A stretch of DNA of 64,000 bases from Pseudomonas sp. Fl4BN1 (GTDB lineage Bacteria; Pseudomonadota; Gammaproteobacteria; Pseudomonadales; Pseudomonadaceae). This document shows positions 52,523 to 61,732 of the stretch, piece by piece. How positions within the stretch are numbered: position 1 is the first letter of the stretch; the number at the start of each line of letters is the position of its first letter. Under the pieces are notes generated by a model. It had not been told where the DNA came from. It saw nothing but the letters and a program-made list of their open reading frames with translations, and did not search any database. The stretch is taken from assembly GCF_009908285.1 (NCBI RefSeq), contig NZ_JAAARM010000014.1:116344-180343 (forward strand), read 5' to 3'. The position numbers were made by a program, and so were the translations under genes.

Positions 52523-53710
52523 CTAGGAATAAAAGGTCGGCGTCGGCAGGCTCTGGTTCAGTGCCCAGTCGCCCAGTTCATGGAGCTTGTAGTCCAAGGG
52601 GTCGTGCAGGGTCTGGGTCCGCAGGTTGCGCCAGTGGCGATCCAGGCGCAGCGAGGCGTGGGTCGAACGCGCACCGGTGACTTCGAACAGGCGGCTGCAC
52701 AGCTCCAGGCCCTGGCGACTGGCGGCGACCTTGGCGGTGGCGATGGCTGTGGCCAGGTGCCCGCGTTCTTCGGCGCTGAGGTTGGGGCCCTTGGCCCAAG
52801 CCTGGTCCAGCAGCCTGGCGGCCCGCTCCACCAGCAGGCGGATGCCTTCCAGGGCGACCCAGAATTCACCGTAGTGGCTGAGTACGTAAGGGTCCTGGCG
52901 CACATCCTCGGCGCTGGACTTATGCCAGGCCCGGGTTTCCGTGAGGGTGTAGTGCCGGGCTTCCTCAAAGGCGCCTTCGGCGATCCCGAGGAACATGTGG
53001 CTGAAGGTCAACTGGGCGATCAGCGGCCGCAGGCAGGCGAACGGTGTGCTCAGCGGACCCGGGTCCAGCAGCAGCTCCGATTCTTCGACCCGTACTCGTT
53101 CGAAGGTTGCGCTGCCGCTGTCGGTCTGGCGCTGGCCGATGTTGTTCCAGTCGTTATGCAGGGTGATGCCGCTGCGGCCGCTGGGGATGGCGGCGATCAG
53201 CAGCTTGCCGCCGTTGTGTTCATCCACTGCCGAGGCGATGAGCATTTGTGAGTCGGTGGCGCCGGAGCAGAAGCTCTTCTTGCCGGAAAACTCGCGCCAG
53301 CTGCCGAGGTTCTTCACCACGGTACGAGTATCCAGCGGGTTGAGGGCGTTGCCCCAGAACCAGTTCTTGCGTGCGGTCTGTTCGAACCAGGGTTGCCATT
53401 GCTCGGGTTTGGCGAACAGGCGCACGGTGGCCAGCATCAGGTGGTGAAAACCGAAGACGTGAGCGATAGAGCTGTCGACCCTGGCGAACTCGCGGACGAT
53501 GTTCAGGGTTTCGCTCCAGGGCGCGCCGAGGCCGCCGAACTGGCTGGGGATGCTCAGGGCCAGCAGGCCACTGTGGCGCAGGGCGTCGCGTTCGGCCTTG
53601 GGGGTGCCGCCGCGTTCATCGCGCTCGACAGCGCTCAGGGCAAACTCGGCGGCCAGTTGCCGGGCGGTTTGCAAAGGGGTCAATAGGGCGCTTTGCGGTT
53701 TGGCAGTCAC
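52523..53710 (-). CDS. msuC: Acyl-CoA-dehydrogenase-type flavin monooxygenase MsuC
   Basis: The 395-residue protein of the acyl-CoA dehydrogenase/DszC-like fold (FGGLGAPWSETLNIVREFARVDSSIAHVFGFHHL, GQRQTDSGSATFERVRV) is also called SfnB-like. It feeds sulfonates to MsuD in the methanesulfonate pathway. The GTG at 53710 is preferred because GAGGA lies 7-8 bases before it; an ATG at 53734 has no ribosome site. Confidence 0.88.
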   Translation of the reverse strand: MTAKPQSALLTPLQTARQLAAEFALSAVERDERGGTPKAERDALRHSGLLALSIPSQFGGLGAPWSETLNIVREFARVDSSIAHVFGFHHLMLATVRLFAKPEQWQPWFEQTARKNWFWGNALNPLDTRTVVKNLGSWREFSGKKSFCSGATDSQMLIASAVDEHNGGKLLIAAIPSGRSGITLHNDWNNIGQRQTDSGSATFERVRVEESELLLDPGPLSTPFACLRPLIAQLTFSHMFLGIAEGAFEEARHYTLTETRAWHKSSAEDVRQDPYVLSHYGEFWVALEGIRLLVERAARLLDQAWAKGPNLSAEERGHLATAIATAKVAASRQGLELCSRLFEVTGARSTHASLRLDRHWRNLRTQTLHDPLDYKLHELGDWALNQSLPTPTFYS

Positions 53711-53770
53711 GCGGTGTTCCTCGTTCGGGGCCATGCAGGTGGCCGGGGAAGGGTGGATGTGCGCCGTTGC

Positions 53771-53830
53771 AGGGGTTGGCTTGCCAGCGAAGAGGGTGCA
53801 GATGGTCTTCGCCGGCAAACCGGCTCTTGC
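53771..53830. repeat. REPIN between msuD and msuC
   Basis: Inverted pair GGGGTTGGCTTGCCAGCGAAG ... TCTTCGCCGGCAAACCGGCTCTTGC. It splits the msu operon and could weaken expression of msuC and sfnR relative to msuE-msuD. Confidence 0.75.
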
Positions 53831-53847
53831 CTGGGGCGGTGCAAGCC

Positions 53848-54987
53848 TCAAGGCCGGTTGGGCAGTACGTCGTTGGCGATCATTTCGCCGAACGGCCCGG
53901 TCAGGTTGGTGACGCCGCGGCCGGCGAGGCTGGCATAGGGTTCCGGCAGCAACGGGAACACCAGTTCGGCGAAGCGATAGGCCTCTTCCAGGTGTGGGTA
54001 GCCGGAGAAGATGAAGCTCTCGATCCCCAGGTCCGCGTACTCCTTGATCCGCTCGGCCACTTGTTGCGGGTTGCCTACCAGCGCAGTGCCGGCACCTCCG
54101 CGTACCAGGCCGACTCCGGCCCAGAGGTTGGGGGCGATCTGCAGGTTGTCACGGCGACCGTCATGCAACGCGGCCATGCGCCGCTGGCCTTCGGAGTCGA
54201 AGCGCGAGAAGGATTGCTGGGCCGCGGCGATGGTTTCGTCGCTGATGTGTTCGATCAGCTTGTCCGCGGCTTTCCAGGCTTCGTCCTCGGTCTCGCGGAC
54301 GATCACATGCAGGCGAATGCCGAACTTCACTGTGCGTCCCTTGCGTGCGGCGCGCTCGCGGACGTCGGCCAGTTTGTGTGCCACTGCAGCCGGCGGTTCG
54401 CCCCAGGTCAGGTAGACGTCCACCTGGTCGGCGGCCAGTTCATGCGCCGCCTCGGAAGAGCCGCCGAAGTACAGCGGTGGATAGGGCTTCTGCACCGGTG
54501 GGTACAGGGCCTTGGCATTCTGTACGTGCAGGTGCTTGCCCTCGAAGTCCACGGCTTCGCCTTGCAGCACGCGGCGCCAGATCTGCAGGAACTCGTCGGT
54601 GACTTCGTAGCGCTCGCTGTGGCTGAGGAAGCTGCCGTCGCCACGGTTTTCGTCCGGGTCGCCACCGGTGACCACGTTGATCAGGAGGCGGCCGTTGGAC
54701 AGTCGGTCCAGGGTCGCGGCCATGCGTGCCGAGACGGTGGGCGAGATGATGCCTGGACGAATCGCCACCAGATAGCGCAGGCGTTCCGTCAACGGCACCA
54801 GGGCCGAAGCGATGACCCAGGAGTCTTCGCAGGAGCGCCCGGTGGGAATCAGCACACCGTGGTAGCCCAGGCTGTCTGCAGCCTGGGCTACTTGCTTGAG
54901 GTAGTTGAGGGTGACTGGACGGGCACCCTGGGTGGTGCCCAGGAAGTGGCCGTCGCCGTGGGTCGGAAGAAACCAGAACACATCCAT
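53848..54987 (-). CDS. msuD: FMNH2-dependent alkane/methanesulfonate monooxygenase MsuD
   Basis: The 379-residue TIM-barrel flavin monooxygenase (SsuD/LLM family) has MDVFWFLPTHGDGHFLG, AIRPGIISPTVSARMAATLDRLSNGRL, NVVTGGDP and YPPLYFGGSSEAA. It releases sulfite from sulfonates with FMNH2 from MsuE. Length matches SsuD (~381). Followed by msuC after a REPIN. Confidence 0.95.
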   Translation of the reverse strand: MDVFWFLPTHGDGHFLGTTQGARPVTLNYLKQVAQAADSLGYHGVLIPTGRSCEDSWVIASALVPLTERLRYLVAIRPGIISPTVSARMAATLDRLSNGRLLINVVTGGDPDENRGDGSFLSHSERYEVTDEFLQIWRRVLQGEAVDFEGKHLHVQNAKALYPPVQKPYPPLYFGGSSEAAHELAADQVDVYLTWGEPPAAVAHKLADVRERAARKGRTVKFGIRLHVIVRETEDEAWKAADKLIEHISDETIAAAQQSFSRFDSEGQRRMAALHDGRRDNLQIAPNLWAGVGLVRGGAGTALVGNPQQVAERIKEYADLGIESFIFSGYPHLEEAYRFAELVFPLLPEPYASLAGRGVTNLTGPFGEMIANDVLPNRP

Positions 54988-54996
54988 GACAGGTCC

Positions 54997-55560
54997 TTAG
55001 GCGATTTTCAGCAGGTTTTTCGGCTGGGCACCGAGCAGCGGCGCGGCCCGTTCAGCGGCCAGCTGGATGCGGGCTCGCAGCAGTTCACTGGTGATCTGGT
55101 AGTTGTTGAAGTCAGCTTCGGTGGCGTACACGCCAATCGGCAGGGTCAGGGCCTGGAAGAAGCTGAACAGCGGGCGCAGTTGGTGATCCAGCACCAGGGC
55201 ATGGCGTTCGCTGCCGCCGGTGGCAGCCAGCAGCACCGGGGTGTCGATCAGGGCGTTGAGGTCGATCAGGTCGAACAGGTGCTTGAGCAGGCCCGGGTAG
55301 GAACCGCGGTACACCGGGGCGGCGACGATCAGCAGGTCGGCGTTTTCGATGGCCTGGAGTTCGGCTTCGACCTCGGCCGGCAGTTCTTCGCGGGACAGCG
55401 CTGCACCGATCGGCCGGGCGATGTCGCCCAGTTCGATCAGGTGGCTGTTGATCGGCAGGAGCCCGGACAGTTCGCTCAGCAAGGCCTGGGTCAGCACCAG
55501 GGTCCTGGATGGGCGCCAGGTTCCACCGGAGAGAGCAACGACGTTCAAGGGGCGGGACAT
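54997..55560 (-). CDS. msuE: NAD(P)H-dependent FMN reductase MsuE
   Basis: The 187-residue flavodoxin-like reductase has MSRPLNVVALSGGTWRPSRT (FMN phosphate loop), ADLLIVAAPVYRGSYPGLLKHLFD and LAATGGSERHALV. It supplies FMNH2 for MsuD and MsuC. First gene of the operon, 9 bases before msuD. Start at the ATG 55560. Confidence 0.94.
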   Translation of the reverse strand: MSRPLNVVALSGGTWRPSRTLVLTQALLSELSGLLPINSHLIELGDIARPIGAALSREELPAEVEAELQAIENADLLIVAAPVYRGSYPGLLKHLFDLIDLNALIDTPVLLAATGGSERHALVLDHQLRPLFSFFQALTLPIGVYATEADFNNYQITSELLRARIQLAAERAAPLLGAQPKNLLKIA

Positions 55561-55959
55561 GATCAGTTCCTTTTTAAACAGGGGCTCAACGAGCAATGGC
55601 AGGTGCCAGGCTCAGGAGCAAGAGCTGTACCAACCGCTGAAAGCCTTGTGCTGCGTGGCTCTGCCCTACTGCGACGGTTACCGGGCGCTGTTGCACAGGT
55701 ACTGTTTTGTTGATCGGCTGTTGCCTGGCCAACAGTTGCCCAGGCAACAGTTGGGCAACGGGGTGCAGTTGTTATAAAGGCTTGCTGTTATTCCTCAAAA
55801 GAGCTTGTTTCCATATTTATAGGTCTTTATGGAATATGAGGTGCGAAGTCCCAAGTCCTTTGAACAGTCGATAGCGACTATCGAGCGGGATGATTTTTGC
55901 CACTGTCGGCGCGCGCGTAGCCTGTGTTCATTGTTCGCAATCTGCTCCAGGTGCTCGCC
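55561..55959. other. Intergenic region upstream of msuE
   Basis: Gene-free. It includes the inverted repeat 55719-55749 and, on the minus strand near 55590-55610, CTGGCACCTGCCATTGCT, which resembles a sigma54 promoter but has a GG-to-GC spacing one base too long. The part toward the lipoprotein gene is AT-rich and otherwise featureless. Confidence 0.45.
55719..55749. promoter_or_regulatory. Inverted repeat, candidate activator site upstream of msuE
   Basis: Perfect 10-bp arms TGTTGCCTGG/CCAGGCAACA separated by 11 bases, within a run of further GTTGC/GCAAC motifs (55690-55760). The distance of ~160 bases from msuE suits an enhancer for a sigma54 activator such as SfnR. The protein that binds is not known. 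Confidence 0.6.
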
Positions 55960-56220
55960 ATGAAGGCTTACTCGGTTGTTCTGTTGATCTTGGTTTCCAG
56001 TGTTCTGGCCGGGTGCGCCAGCCCGGGCGCTCCTGAACTGCGTCCCTACACCGCTCAGGAAACTCGTGAGCTGGCACTGGAAGCCTTGAGTCGGCGCGGC
56101 CTGTCATTCGATGAGTACCAGCAGAAAAAGGCCGAACTGCTGGGTCGCCCCACGGCGTTTGATACGCAGGGTGAAATGAGTGCCCAGCGCAATTTCAGTC
56201 GTCACCACCCAGCCAGTTGA
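55960..56220 (+). CDS. Small lipoprotein of unknown function
   Basis: The 86-residue protein has a signal peptide with lipobox LAGC (VSSVLAGC). The mature part is short, polar and contains a SHOCT-like stretch (LALEALSRRGLSFDEYQQKKAELLG). Such sequences occur at the ends of small membrane or exported proteins. Stands alone. Confidence 0.78.
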   Translation: MKAYSVVLLILVSSVLAGCASPGAPELRPYTAQETRELALEALSRRGLSFDEYQQKKAELLGRPTAFDTQGEMSAQRNFSRHHPAS

Positions 56221-56323
56221 AGGCAACTGTACGGGTCGAAGTTTTCCTCAACTGTCCGTGAGTTCCAGGCCGCTCGTGAGTTAGGGTCGAAGCTTGATCG
56301 ACCTTGCTCGGGACCTTGCATCC

Positions 56324-56938
56324 ATGACCCTTTCTGTTGACCTGCTGTTGGCATTTGCCCTGTTTGCCCTGGTCACCTCGATCACGCCCGGCCCGAACAA
56401 CACCATGCTGCTGGCCTCGGGGGTGAATTTCGGTTTCAACCGTTCGATTGCGCACATCCTCGGTATCAGCAGCGGCTTCTTTGTGCTGGTGCTGGCGGTT
56501 GGGCTGGGCCTGGGGGCGGTGTTCGAGGCCTATCCGCTGCTGTACCGCGTGCTGCGTTATGTCGGTGCGGCGTATTTGCTGTACCTGGCGTGGAAGATCG
56601 CCCGCTCCGGCCCCCTGTCCGATGAGCAGCAGGGCCAGGGACAACCCTTGGGGTATTGGGGCGCCGCGGCGTTTCAGTGGGTCAATCCCAAGGCTTGGGT
56701 CATGGCGGTGGGGGCCATCAGTACCTACACCCCCTTGCAGGGGTACTTCACCAACGTGCTGGTGATCGCGGCGGTGTTCGCCCTGATCAACGCACCTACG
56801 GTAAGCCTCTGGGCTGCTTGCGGCAGTCTGTTGCGCAATGTCCTGCGCAACCCGCGCTGGCTGCGCCTGTTCAATCTCGGGATGGCCGCGTTGCTGGTGC
56901 TTTCCCTGGCGCCGTTACTCCTTGAAAACATCCGTTGA
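56324..56938 (+). CDS. LysE/RhtB-family amino-acid exporter
   Basis: The 204-residue inner-membrane protein has six predicted segments and the family start LFALVTSITPGPNNTMLLASGVNFG. Members export basic or neutral amino acids, homoserine and the like; substrate not predictable. The start is ATG 56324; the upstream open frame is short. Confidence 0.9.
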   Translation: MTLSVDLLLAFALFALVTSITPGPNNTMLLASGVNFGFNRSIAHILGISSGFFVLVLAVGLGLGAVFEAYPLLYRVLRYVGAAYLLYLAWKIARSGPLSDEQQGQGQPLGYWGAAAFQWVNPKAWVMAVGAISTYTPLQGYFTNVLVIAAVFALINAPTVSLWAACGSLLRNVLRNPRWLRLFNLGMAALLVLSLAPLLLENIR

Positions 56939-57149
56939 GTGAACCTTCAACGCCTTGCCCCGAGCCTGTTAAGCTGCGTTCCAGGAGCGTTCCTACGCAC
57001 TTTTAAACGAAGTTGTCCTTCTTTAACGGCATCCGATCGGGTATTGCTTCAGTGCTTGCTGTTGGCGCGCCGCGTATACATGGCGCGTTCGGGCAGCATT
57101 CCTTTTGAGCCAATCCCGGTCCTGGAACAAGCTCTGCGGGTCTTCAGTT

Positions 57150-58313
57150 ATGAACAAACGTCCTCTTTATTTCGACTATGCCGCCACCACGCCGGTGGAT
57201 GAGCGGGTCATCCAGGTGATGCTGGAGTGTCTGGGTTTCAACGCCAATTTCGGCAACCCGGCATCCAGTTCCCACGTCTTCGGCCAGGACGCGCGGCGCA
57301 GTGTCGAGCGCGCCCGGCAGCAAGTGGCGCAGTTGGTGGGGGCACTGCCTGAGCAGATTGTCTGGACCTCTGGTGCCACCGAATCCAACAACCTGGCACT
57401 CAAGGGAGTGATGCAGGCCCGGGGTGTGAGTGGCGGGCACATCGTTACCAGCCAGATCGAACACAAGGCGGTTCTCGACACCGCCCGGCAGTTGCAGGAA
57501 GCGGGTGTGGCGGTGACCTACCTGGCGCCGGACGCGGACGGGTCGATCAGTGCGCAGGCCGTCAGTGAAGCCCTGCGAGATGACACCTTTCTGGTATCGC
57601 TGATGCTGGTCAACAACGAACTGGGTACCCTCAACGACATTCCGGCGATTGGCCAGGTGGTGCGTGAGCGTGGGGCGTTGTTGCATGTCGACGCAGCCCA
57701 GGGTGCCGGCAAGGTGGCCATTGATCTTGGGCGGTGGCCGGTAGACCTGATGTCGTTTTCCGCCCACAAGCTGTATGGCCCCAAGGGCATCGGTGCACTT
57801 TATGTCGGCCCACGGGCACAGCAGCGGCTGTTGGCGCAGATCCATGGTGGCGGGCACGAGGGCGGCTTGCGTTCCGGAACCCTGGCCACCCACCAGATTG
57901 CCGCCATGGGCGCAGCCTTTGCCCTGGCCGGTGAGTTGTTCGAGGAGGAAACCGCGACCATCATCCATCTGCGCCAGCGTCTGTTGGAACAGTTGGCGGG
58001 TATTGCCGGCCTGCGCTTGAATGGCAGTGTTACCCAGCGTATTCCCCACACCTTGAGCCTGACCTTCAGCGACGGTGGGCTTGATGCGGCGGCACTGAGC
58101 GCGTCCCTGGCGTTTTCCGCGACCTCGGCCTGCAACTCGGCGAGCAATGCGCCTTCCCATGTATTGCTGGCGTTGGGACTTGATGCGCAGCAAGCCAGCC
58201 GGACCATCCGCTTGAGCCTCGGGCGTTTCACTACCGAGGAGGATGTGGACCGGGCTGTGCAATTGATCAAGGCGTCAACCGCCACAGCTCCGGCGTTCTG
58301 GGCCGGAGCCTAG
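57150..58313 (+). CDS. Cysteine desulfurase, NifS/IscS family
   Basis: The 387-residue PLP enzyme has YFDYAATTPVDERV, GATESNNLALKG, the Schiff-base Lys in SFSAHKLYGPKG and the catalytic Cys in ATSACNSASN. It is not next to iscU/iscA, so probably a secondary paralogue. It would supply sulfur from cysteine for Fe-S clusters, tRNA thiolation or another acceptor. The ATG at 57150 is used. Confidence 0.92.
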   Translation: MNKRPLYFDYAATTPVDERVIQVMLECLGFNANFGNPASSSHVFGQDARRSVERARQQVAQLVGALPEQIVWTSGATESNNLALKGVMQARGVSGGHIVTSQIEHKAVLDTARQLQEAGVAVTYLAPDADGSISAQAVSEALRDDTFLVSLMLVNNELGTLNDIPAIGQVVRERGALLHVDAAQGAGKVAIDLGRWPVDLMSFSAHKLYGPKGIGALYVGPRAQQRLLAQIHGGGHEGGLRSGTLATHQIAAMGAAFALAGELFEEETATIIHLRQRLLEQLAGIAGLRLNGSVTQRIPHTLSLTFSDGGLDAAALSASLAFSATSACNSASNAPSHVLLALGLDAQQASRTIRLSLGRFTTEEDVDRAVQLIKASTATAPAFWAGA

Positions 58314-58374
58314 TCTTGAGGGTTGAGTGATCTCGACCTTACATAACAATTATTTAGCCGGTTAAGGAGACACA

Positions 58375-60183
58375 ATGAGTACCCAGCCTTCGACCAATGG
58401 AGTGGTCCCCCAGCGCCTGGCGCACGTTCGTCAACTGATGAGTCGCGAGGGCATTCATGCCTTATTGGTGCCTTCGGCCGACCCGCACCTGTCGGAGTAC
58501 CTGCCAGGTTATTGGCAAGGGCGTCAGTGGCTGTCGGGTTTTCATGGTTCGGTGGGCACTTTGATCGTGACCGCGGATTTCGCCGGGGTCTGGGCCGATA
58601 GCCGTTACTGGGAGCAGGCTGCCAAGGAGCTCAAGGGCAGTGGTATCGACTTGATGAAATTGCAGCCGGGGCAGCCCGGTCCGCTGGACTGGCTGGCTGA
58701 GCAAACGCCGGAAGGTGGCGTGGTGGCGGTGGATGGTGCGGTCATGGCCCTGGCTTCTGCGCGTACCTTGGGCAGCAAGTTGCTGGAGCGCGGGGCCAGC
58801 CTGCGTACCGACATCGATCTGCTTGAGCAAGTCTGGGGTGATCGCCCTTCGTTGCCAAATCAACCGATCTACCAGCACCTGCCTCCGCAGGCCACGCTGA
58901 GTCGGGGAGAGAAACTCGAGCAGTTGCGGCAAACCCTGAAGGAGTGCGGAGCGGACTGGCACTTTATTGCCACCCTCGACGATATCGCCTGGCTGTTCAA
59001 CCTGCGTGGCGCGGATGTTTCCTTTAACCCGGTGTTTGTATCTTTCGCCCTGGTCAGCCAGCAGCAGGCCACCTTGTTCGTGGCCTTGAGCAAGGTCGAT
59101 GAACAGCTACGCGGGCTGCTCGAAGCGGATGGCGTGAGCCTGCGCGACTACTCGGAAGTGGCGGCGGCGCTGCGTGCGGTGCCTGAGGGAGCGGCCTTGC
59201 AGGTTGATCCGGCTCGCGTCACGGCAGGTTTGCTGGAGAATCTGAACCCCGGTGTGAAATTGCTGGAGGGGCTCAATCCCACGACCCTGGCAAAGTCGCG
59301 CAAGAGCCTGGCGGACGCCGAGCACATTCGTCAGGCCATGGAGCAGGACGGCGCGGCGCTCTGTGAGTTTTTCACCTGGCTGGACGGTGCCCAGGGACGT
59401 GAGCGCATCACCGAACTGACCATTGATGAACACTTGACCGCCGCCCGTGAGCGGCGTCCGGGTTATGTGTCCTTGAGCTTCAATACCATCGCGGCGTTCA
59501 ATGCCAATGGGGCGATGCCTCATTATCACGCGACCCCGCAAGAACATGCGGTGATCGAGGGTGACGGCCTGTTGCTGATCGACTCTGGTGGCCAGTACCT
59601 GGGGGGCACTACCGATATCACGCGGATGGTGCCGGTCGGGACGCCCAGTTCCGAGCAGAAACGCGACTGCACCCGGGTGCTCAAGGGCGTTATCGCGTTG
59701 TCCCGGGCGCAGTTTCCGCGGGGCATTCTGTCGCCATTGCTGGATGCCATCGCGCGTGCGCCGATCTGGGCCGAGGGCGTGGATTACGGGCACGGTACCG
59801 GGCACGGTGTCGGCTATTTCCTCAATGTGCATGAAGGTCCTCAGGTTATTGCCTATCAGGCGGCGCCAGCGCCGCAGACCGCGATGCAGCCTGGGATGAT
59901 TACCTCTATCGAGCCGGGGACTTACCGTCCTGGGCGTTGGGGGGTGCGGATCGAGAACCTGGTCTTGAACCGTGAGGCTGGCACCACTGAGTTCGGTGAG
60001 TTTCTGCGTTTCGAAACACTGACCCTGTGCCCGATTGATACCCGTTGCCTGGAGCCGTCGCTGCTCACTTCAGAGGAGCGTGAATGGCTCAACGCCTACC
60101 ACGCCGAAGTGCGTCAGCGTCTCAGTCCGTTGCTGGAGGGCACGGCGCTGGAATGGTTGCAGACCCGAACCGCGGAGATCTGA
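58375..60183 (+). CDS. Aminopeptidase P family (Xaa-Pro aminopeptidase, long form)
   Basis: The 602-residue protein has two N-terminal creatinase-like domains (WADSRYWEQA, DDIAWLFNLRGADV) and a C-terminal pita-bread metallopeptidase domain with IDSGGQYLGGTTDITR, GHGTGHGVGYFLNVHE and SIEPGTY supplying the two-metal ligands. It cleaves N-terminal Xaa-Pro bonds in the cytoplasm. It follows the desulfurase gene by 62 bases. Confidence 0.95.
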   Translation: MSTQPSTNGVVPQRLAHVRQLMSREGIHALLVPSADPHLSEYLPGYWQGRQWLSGFHGSVGTLIVTADFAGVWADSRYWEQAAKELKGSGIDLMKLQPGQPGPLDWLAEQTPEGGVVAVDGAVMALASARTLGSKLLERGASLRTDIDLLEQVWGDRPSLPNQPIYQHLPPQATLSRGEKLEQLRQTLKECGADWHFIATLDDIAWLFNLRGADVSFNPVFVSFALVSQQQATLFVALSKVDEQLRGLLEADGVSLRDYSEVAAALRAVPEGAALQVDPARVTAGLLENLNPGVKLLEGLNPTTLAKSRKSLADAEHIRQAMEQDGAALCEFFTWLDGAQGRERITELTIDEHLTAARERRPGYVSLSFNTIAAFNANGAMPHYHATPQEHAVIEGDGLLLIDSGGQYLGGTTDITRMVPVGTPSSEQKRDCTRVLKGVIALSRAQFPRGILSPLLDAIARAPIWAEGVDYGHGTGHGVGYFLNVHEGPQVIAYQAAPAPQTAMQPGMITSIEPGTYRPGRWGVRIENLVLNREAGTTEFGEFLRFETLTLCPIDTRCLEPSLLTSEEREWLNAYHAEVRQRLSPLLEGTALEWLQTRTAEI

Positions 60184-60189
60184 AGGGAA

Positions 60190-60259
60190 GCATCAACCGC
60201 GCAAGGTGGTTGATGCTGGTGAACCTGTCCCTGGCGCTGAAGTCTCTGCCGCCAGGGAC
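60190..60259. terminator. Twin hairpins between convergent genes
   Basis: GCATCAACC/GGTTGATGC (60190-60216) and GTCCCTGGCG/CGCCAGGGAC (60227-60259), perfect stems of 9 and 10 bp. They separate the aminopeptidase gene from the convergent isomerase gene. No T-runs. Confidence 0.55.
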
Positions 60260-60267
60260 GCGGGTGA

Positions 60268-60864
60268 TTATTGCTTGCTCAAGGCTTCACGGACGAAGTC
60301 CAGGCGGTCCTGGCCAAAAAACAACTGGTCGCCCACGAACATGCTGGGGGCGCCGAATACACCACGCTTCAATGCTTGCTCGGTCTTGTCCTTGAGGTTG
60401 GCCTTGACCTCTTCGTCGTTGCTCAGGTCGAGGATCTGTTGCGGATCGAAACCACCTTGCTCCAGCACCTGGGTGATGGTGGCTGGATCGTTCAGGTTGC
60501 GCTTGTCGACCCAGAGCGCGCGGAACAGGCAGTCGATGAACTCGATGAAACGCTCTGGCAAATGCATCTGTACCCCGGTAACAGCGCGCATCAACAGCAA
60601 GGTATTGATGGGGAAGTGCGGGTTGAAGTTGAGCTCCACCTGATAGCGCTGGGCGAAGCGCGCCAAGTCCTGGAGCATGTAGCGCCCTTTGGCGGGAACG
60701 CTGATGGGCGAGGCGTTGCCGGTAGTCTTGAAGACGCCGCCCAGAAGCATGGGTTGATAAACCAGTTGGCTTTCGGTCTGGGCGCAGATTTTTGGCAATT
60801 GGGTGTAGGCCAGGTACGAGGTCGGGCTACCCAGGTCGAAGAAGAACTCTACTTTCTTGCTCAT
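60268..60864 (-). CDS. HCCA-isomerase/kappa-GST-type thioredoxin-fold protein
   Basis: The 198-residue DsbA-fold protein has FFFDLGSPTSYLAYTQLP (catalytic Ser region of 2-hydroxychromene-2-carboxylate isomerases), GVFGAPSMFVGDQLFFGQDRLDFV. No CxxC. The family isomerises aromatic-catabolism intermediates with glutathione. It follows the SDR gene by 34 bases. Confidence 0.9.
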   Translation of the reverse strand: MSKKVEFFFDLGSPTSYLAYTQLPKICAQTESQLVYQPMLLGGVFKTTGNASPISVPAKGRYMLQDLARFAQRYQVELNFNPHFPINTLLLMRAVTGVQMHLPERFIEFIDCLFRALWVDKRNLNDPATITQVLEQGGFDPQQILDLSNDEEVKANLKDKTEQALKRGVFGAPSMFVGDQLFFGQDRLDFVREALSKQ

Positions 60865-60898
60865 GATTCAGATTCCCTGATTGTTTTTATGAGGGGGA

Positions 60899-61639
60899 TT
60901 ACCAGCGCTCGTTCCAGGGGCGCAGGTCCAGCTCGAAGGTCCAGGCGTCCCGGGGCTGGCTGTGCAGGTACCAGTAATTTTCGGCGATATGTTCGGGGTT
61001 GAGGATGCCGTCCTGGTCCTTGAGGGCGTATTTCTCGGGAAAGCTGGTGCGGATGAAGTCGGTGTCGATGGCACCATCAACAATGATGTGGCCGACATGA
61101 ATGTTCAACGGCCCCAACTCCCGGGCCATGCTTTGGGCCAGGGCACGAATGCCGTGTTTGGCTCCGGCAAAGGCAGCGAAGCCGGCGGCGCCGCGAACCC
61201 CGGCGGTAGCGCCGGTGAACAGGATGGTGCCGCGTTGGCGCGTGACCATGCGCTTGGCCACCTCGCGGGCGTTGAGAAAGCCCGAGAAACAGGCCATTTC
61301 CCAGATCTTGAAATACTTGCGCGCCGTCTCTTCAAGAATGCTGCAAGGCACATTGGCGCCGATGTTGAAAACGAATGCTTCGATCGGACCGATCTGGGTT
61401 TCGATCTGTTCGATCAGGGCGATCACTTCCTCTTCCTTGCGGGCGTCACAGGCAAAACCATGGGCTTCGCCACCGGTCTGCTGGATGCTCTCCACTAGGG
61501 GCTGTAGCTTGTCCGCGCTACGGCGGGTCACGCAGGCAACAAAACCCTCTGCGGCGAAACGCTTGGCAATGGCACCACCGGTAGCATCACCGGCGCCGAC
61601 CACCAATACCACTTTCTTCTTGTTCAAGGCTGTAGTCAT
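60899..61639 (-). CDS. SDR-family oxidoreductase lacking the usual catalytic Tyr
   Basis: The 246-residue protein has a Rossmann dinucleotide loop VGAGDATGGAIA and NIGAN, but the YxxxK motif reads FAGAK and the catalytic Ser position is Thr/Ala (FTGATAGVRG). It is of the atypical SDR group. Same operon as the isomerase; divergent from the TetR gene. Confidence 0.9.
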   Translation of the reverse strand: MTTALNKKKVVLVVGAGDATGGAIAKRFAAEGFVACVTRRSADKLQPLVESIQQTGGEAHGFACDARKEEEVIALIEQIETQIGPIEAFVFNIGANVPCSILEETARKYFKIWEMACFSGFLNAREVAKRMVTRQRGTILFTGATAGVRGAAGFAAFAGAKHGIRALAQSMARELGPLNIHVGHIIVDGAIDTDFIRTSFPEKYALKDQDGILNPEHIAENYWYLHSQPRDAWTFELDLRPWNERW

Positions 61640-61657
61640 GGGAGGCTCGCTCTTAAG

Positions 61658-61685
61658 TAAACGATCGTTAGCTAAACGAACGTTA
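61658..61685. promoter_or_regulatory. Twin operator for the TetR-family regulator
   Basis: TAAACGATCGTTA and TAAACGAACGTTA, two 13-base near-palindromes with starts 15 bases apart, in the divergent promoter. The layout suggests cooperative binding of two dimers and control in both directions. Confidence 0.75.
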
Positions 61686-61732
61686 TGCTATGATTTTTCG
61701 ATCGTCAAGAGAACTCGGGAGCTCACCAGGGG

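Noticed and set aside
55590..55610. Sigma54 promoter upstream of msuE
   Set aside because: The GG-to-GC distance is one base too long for a -24/-12 promoter, whose spacing is strict; kept only as a note.
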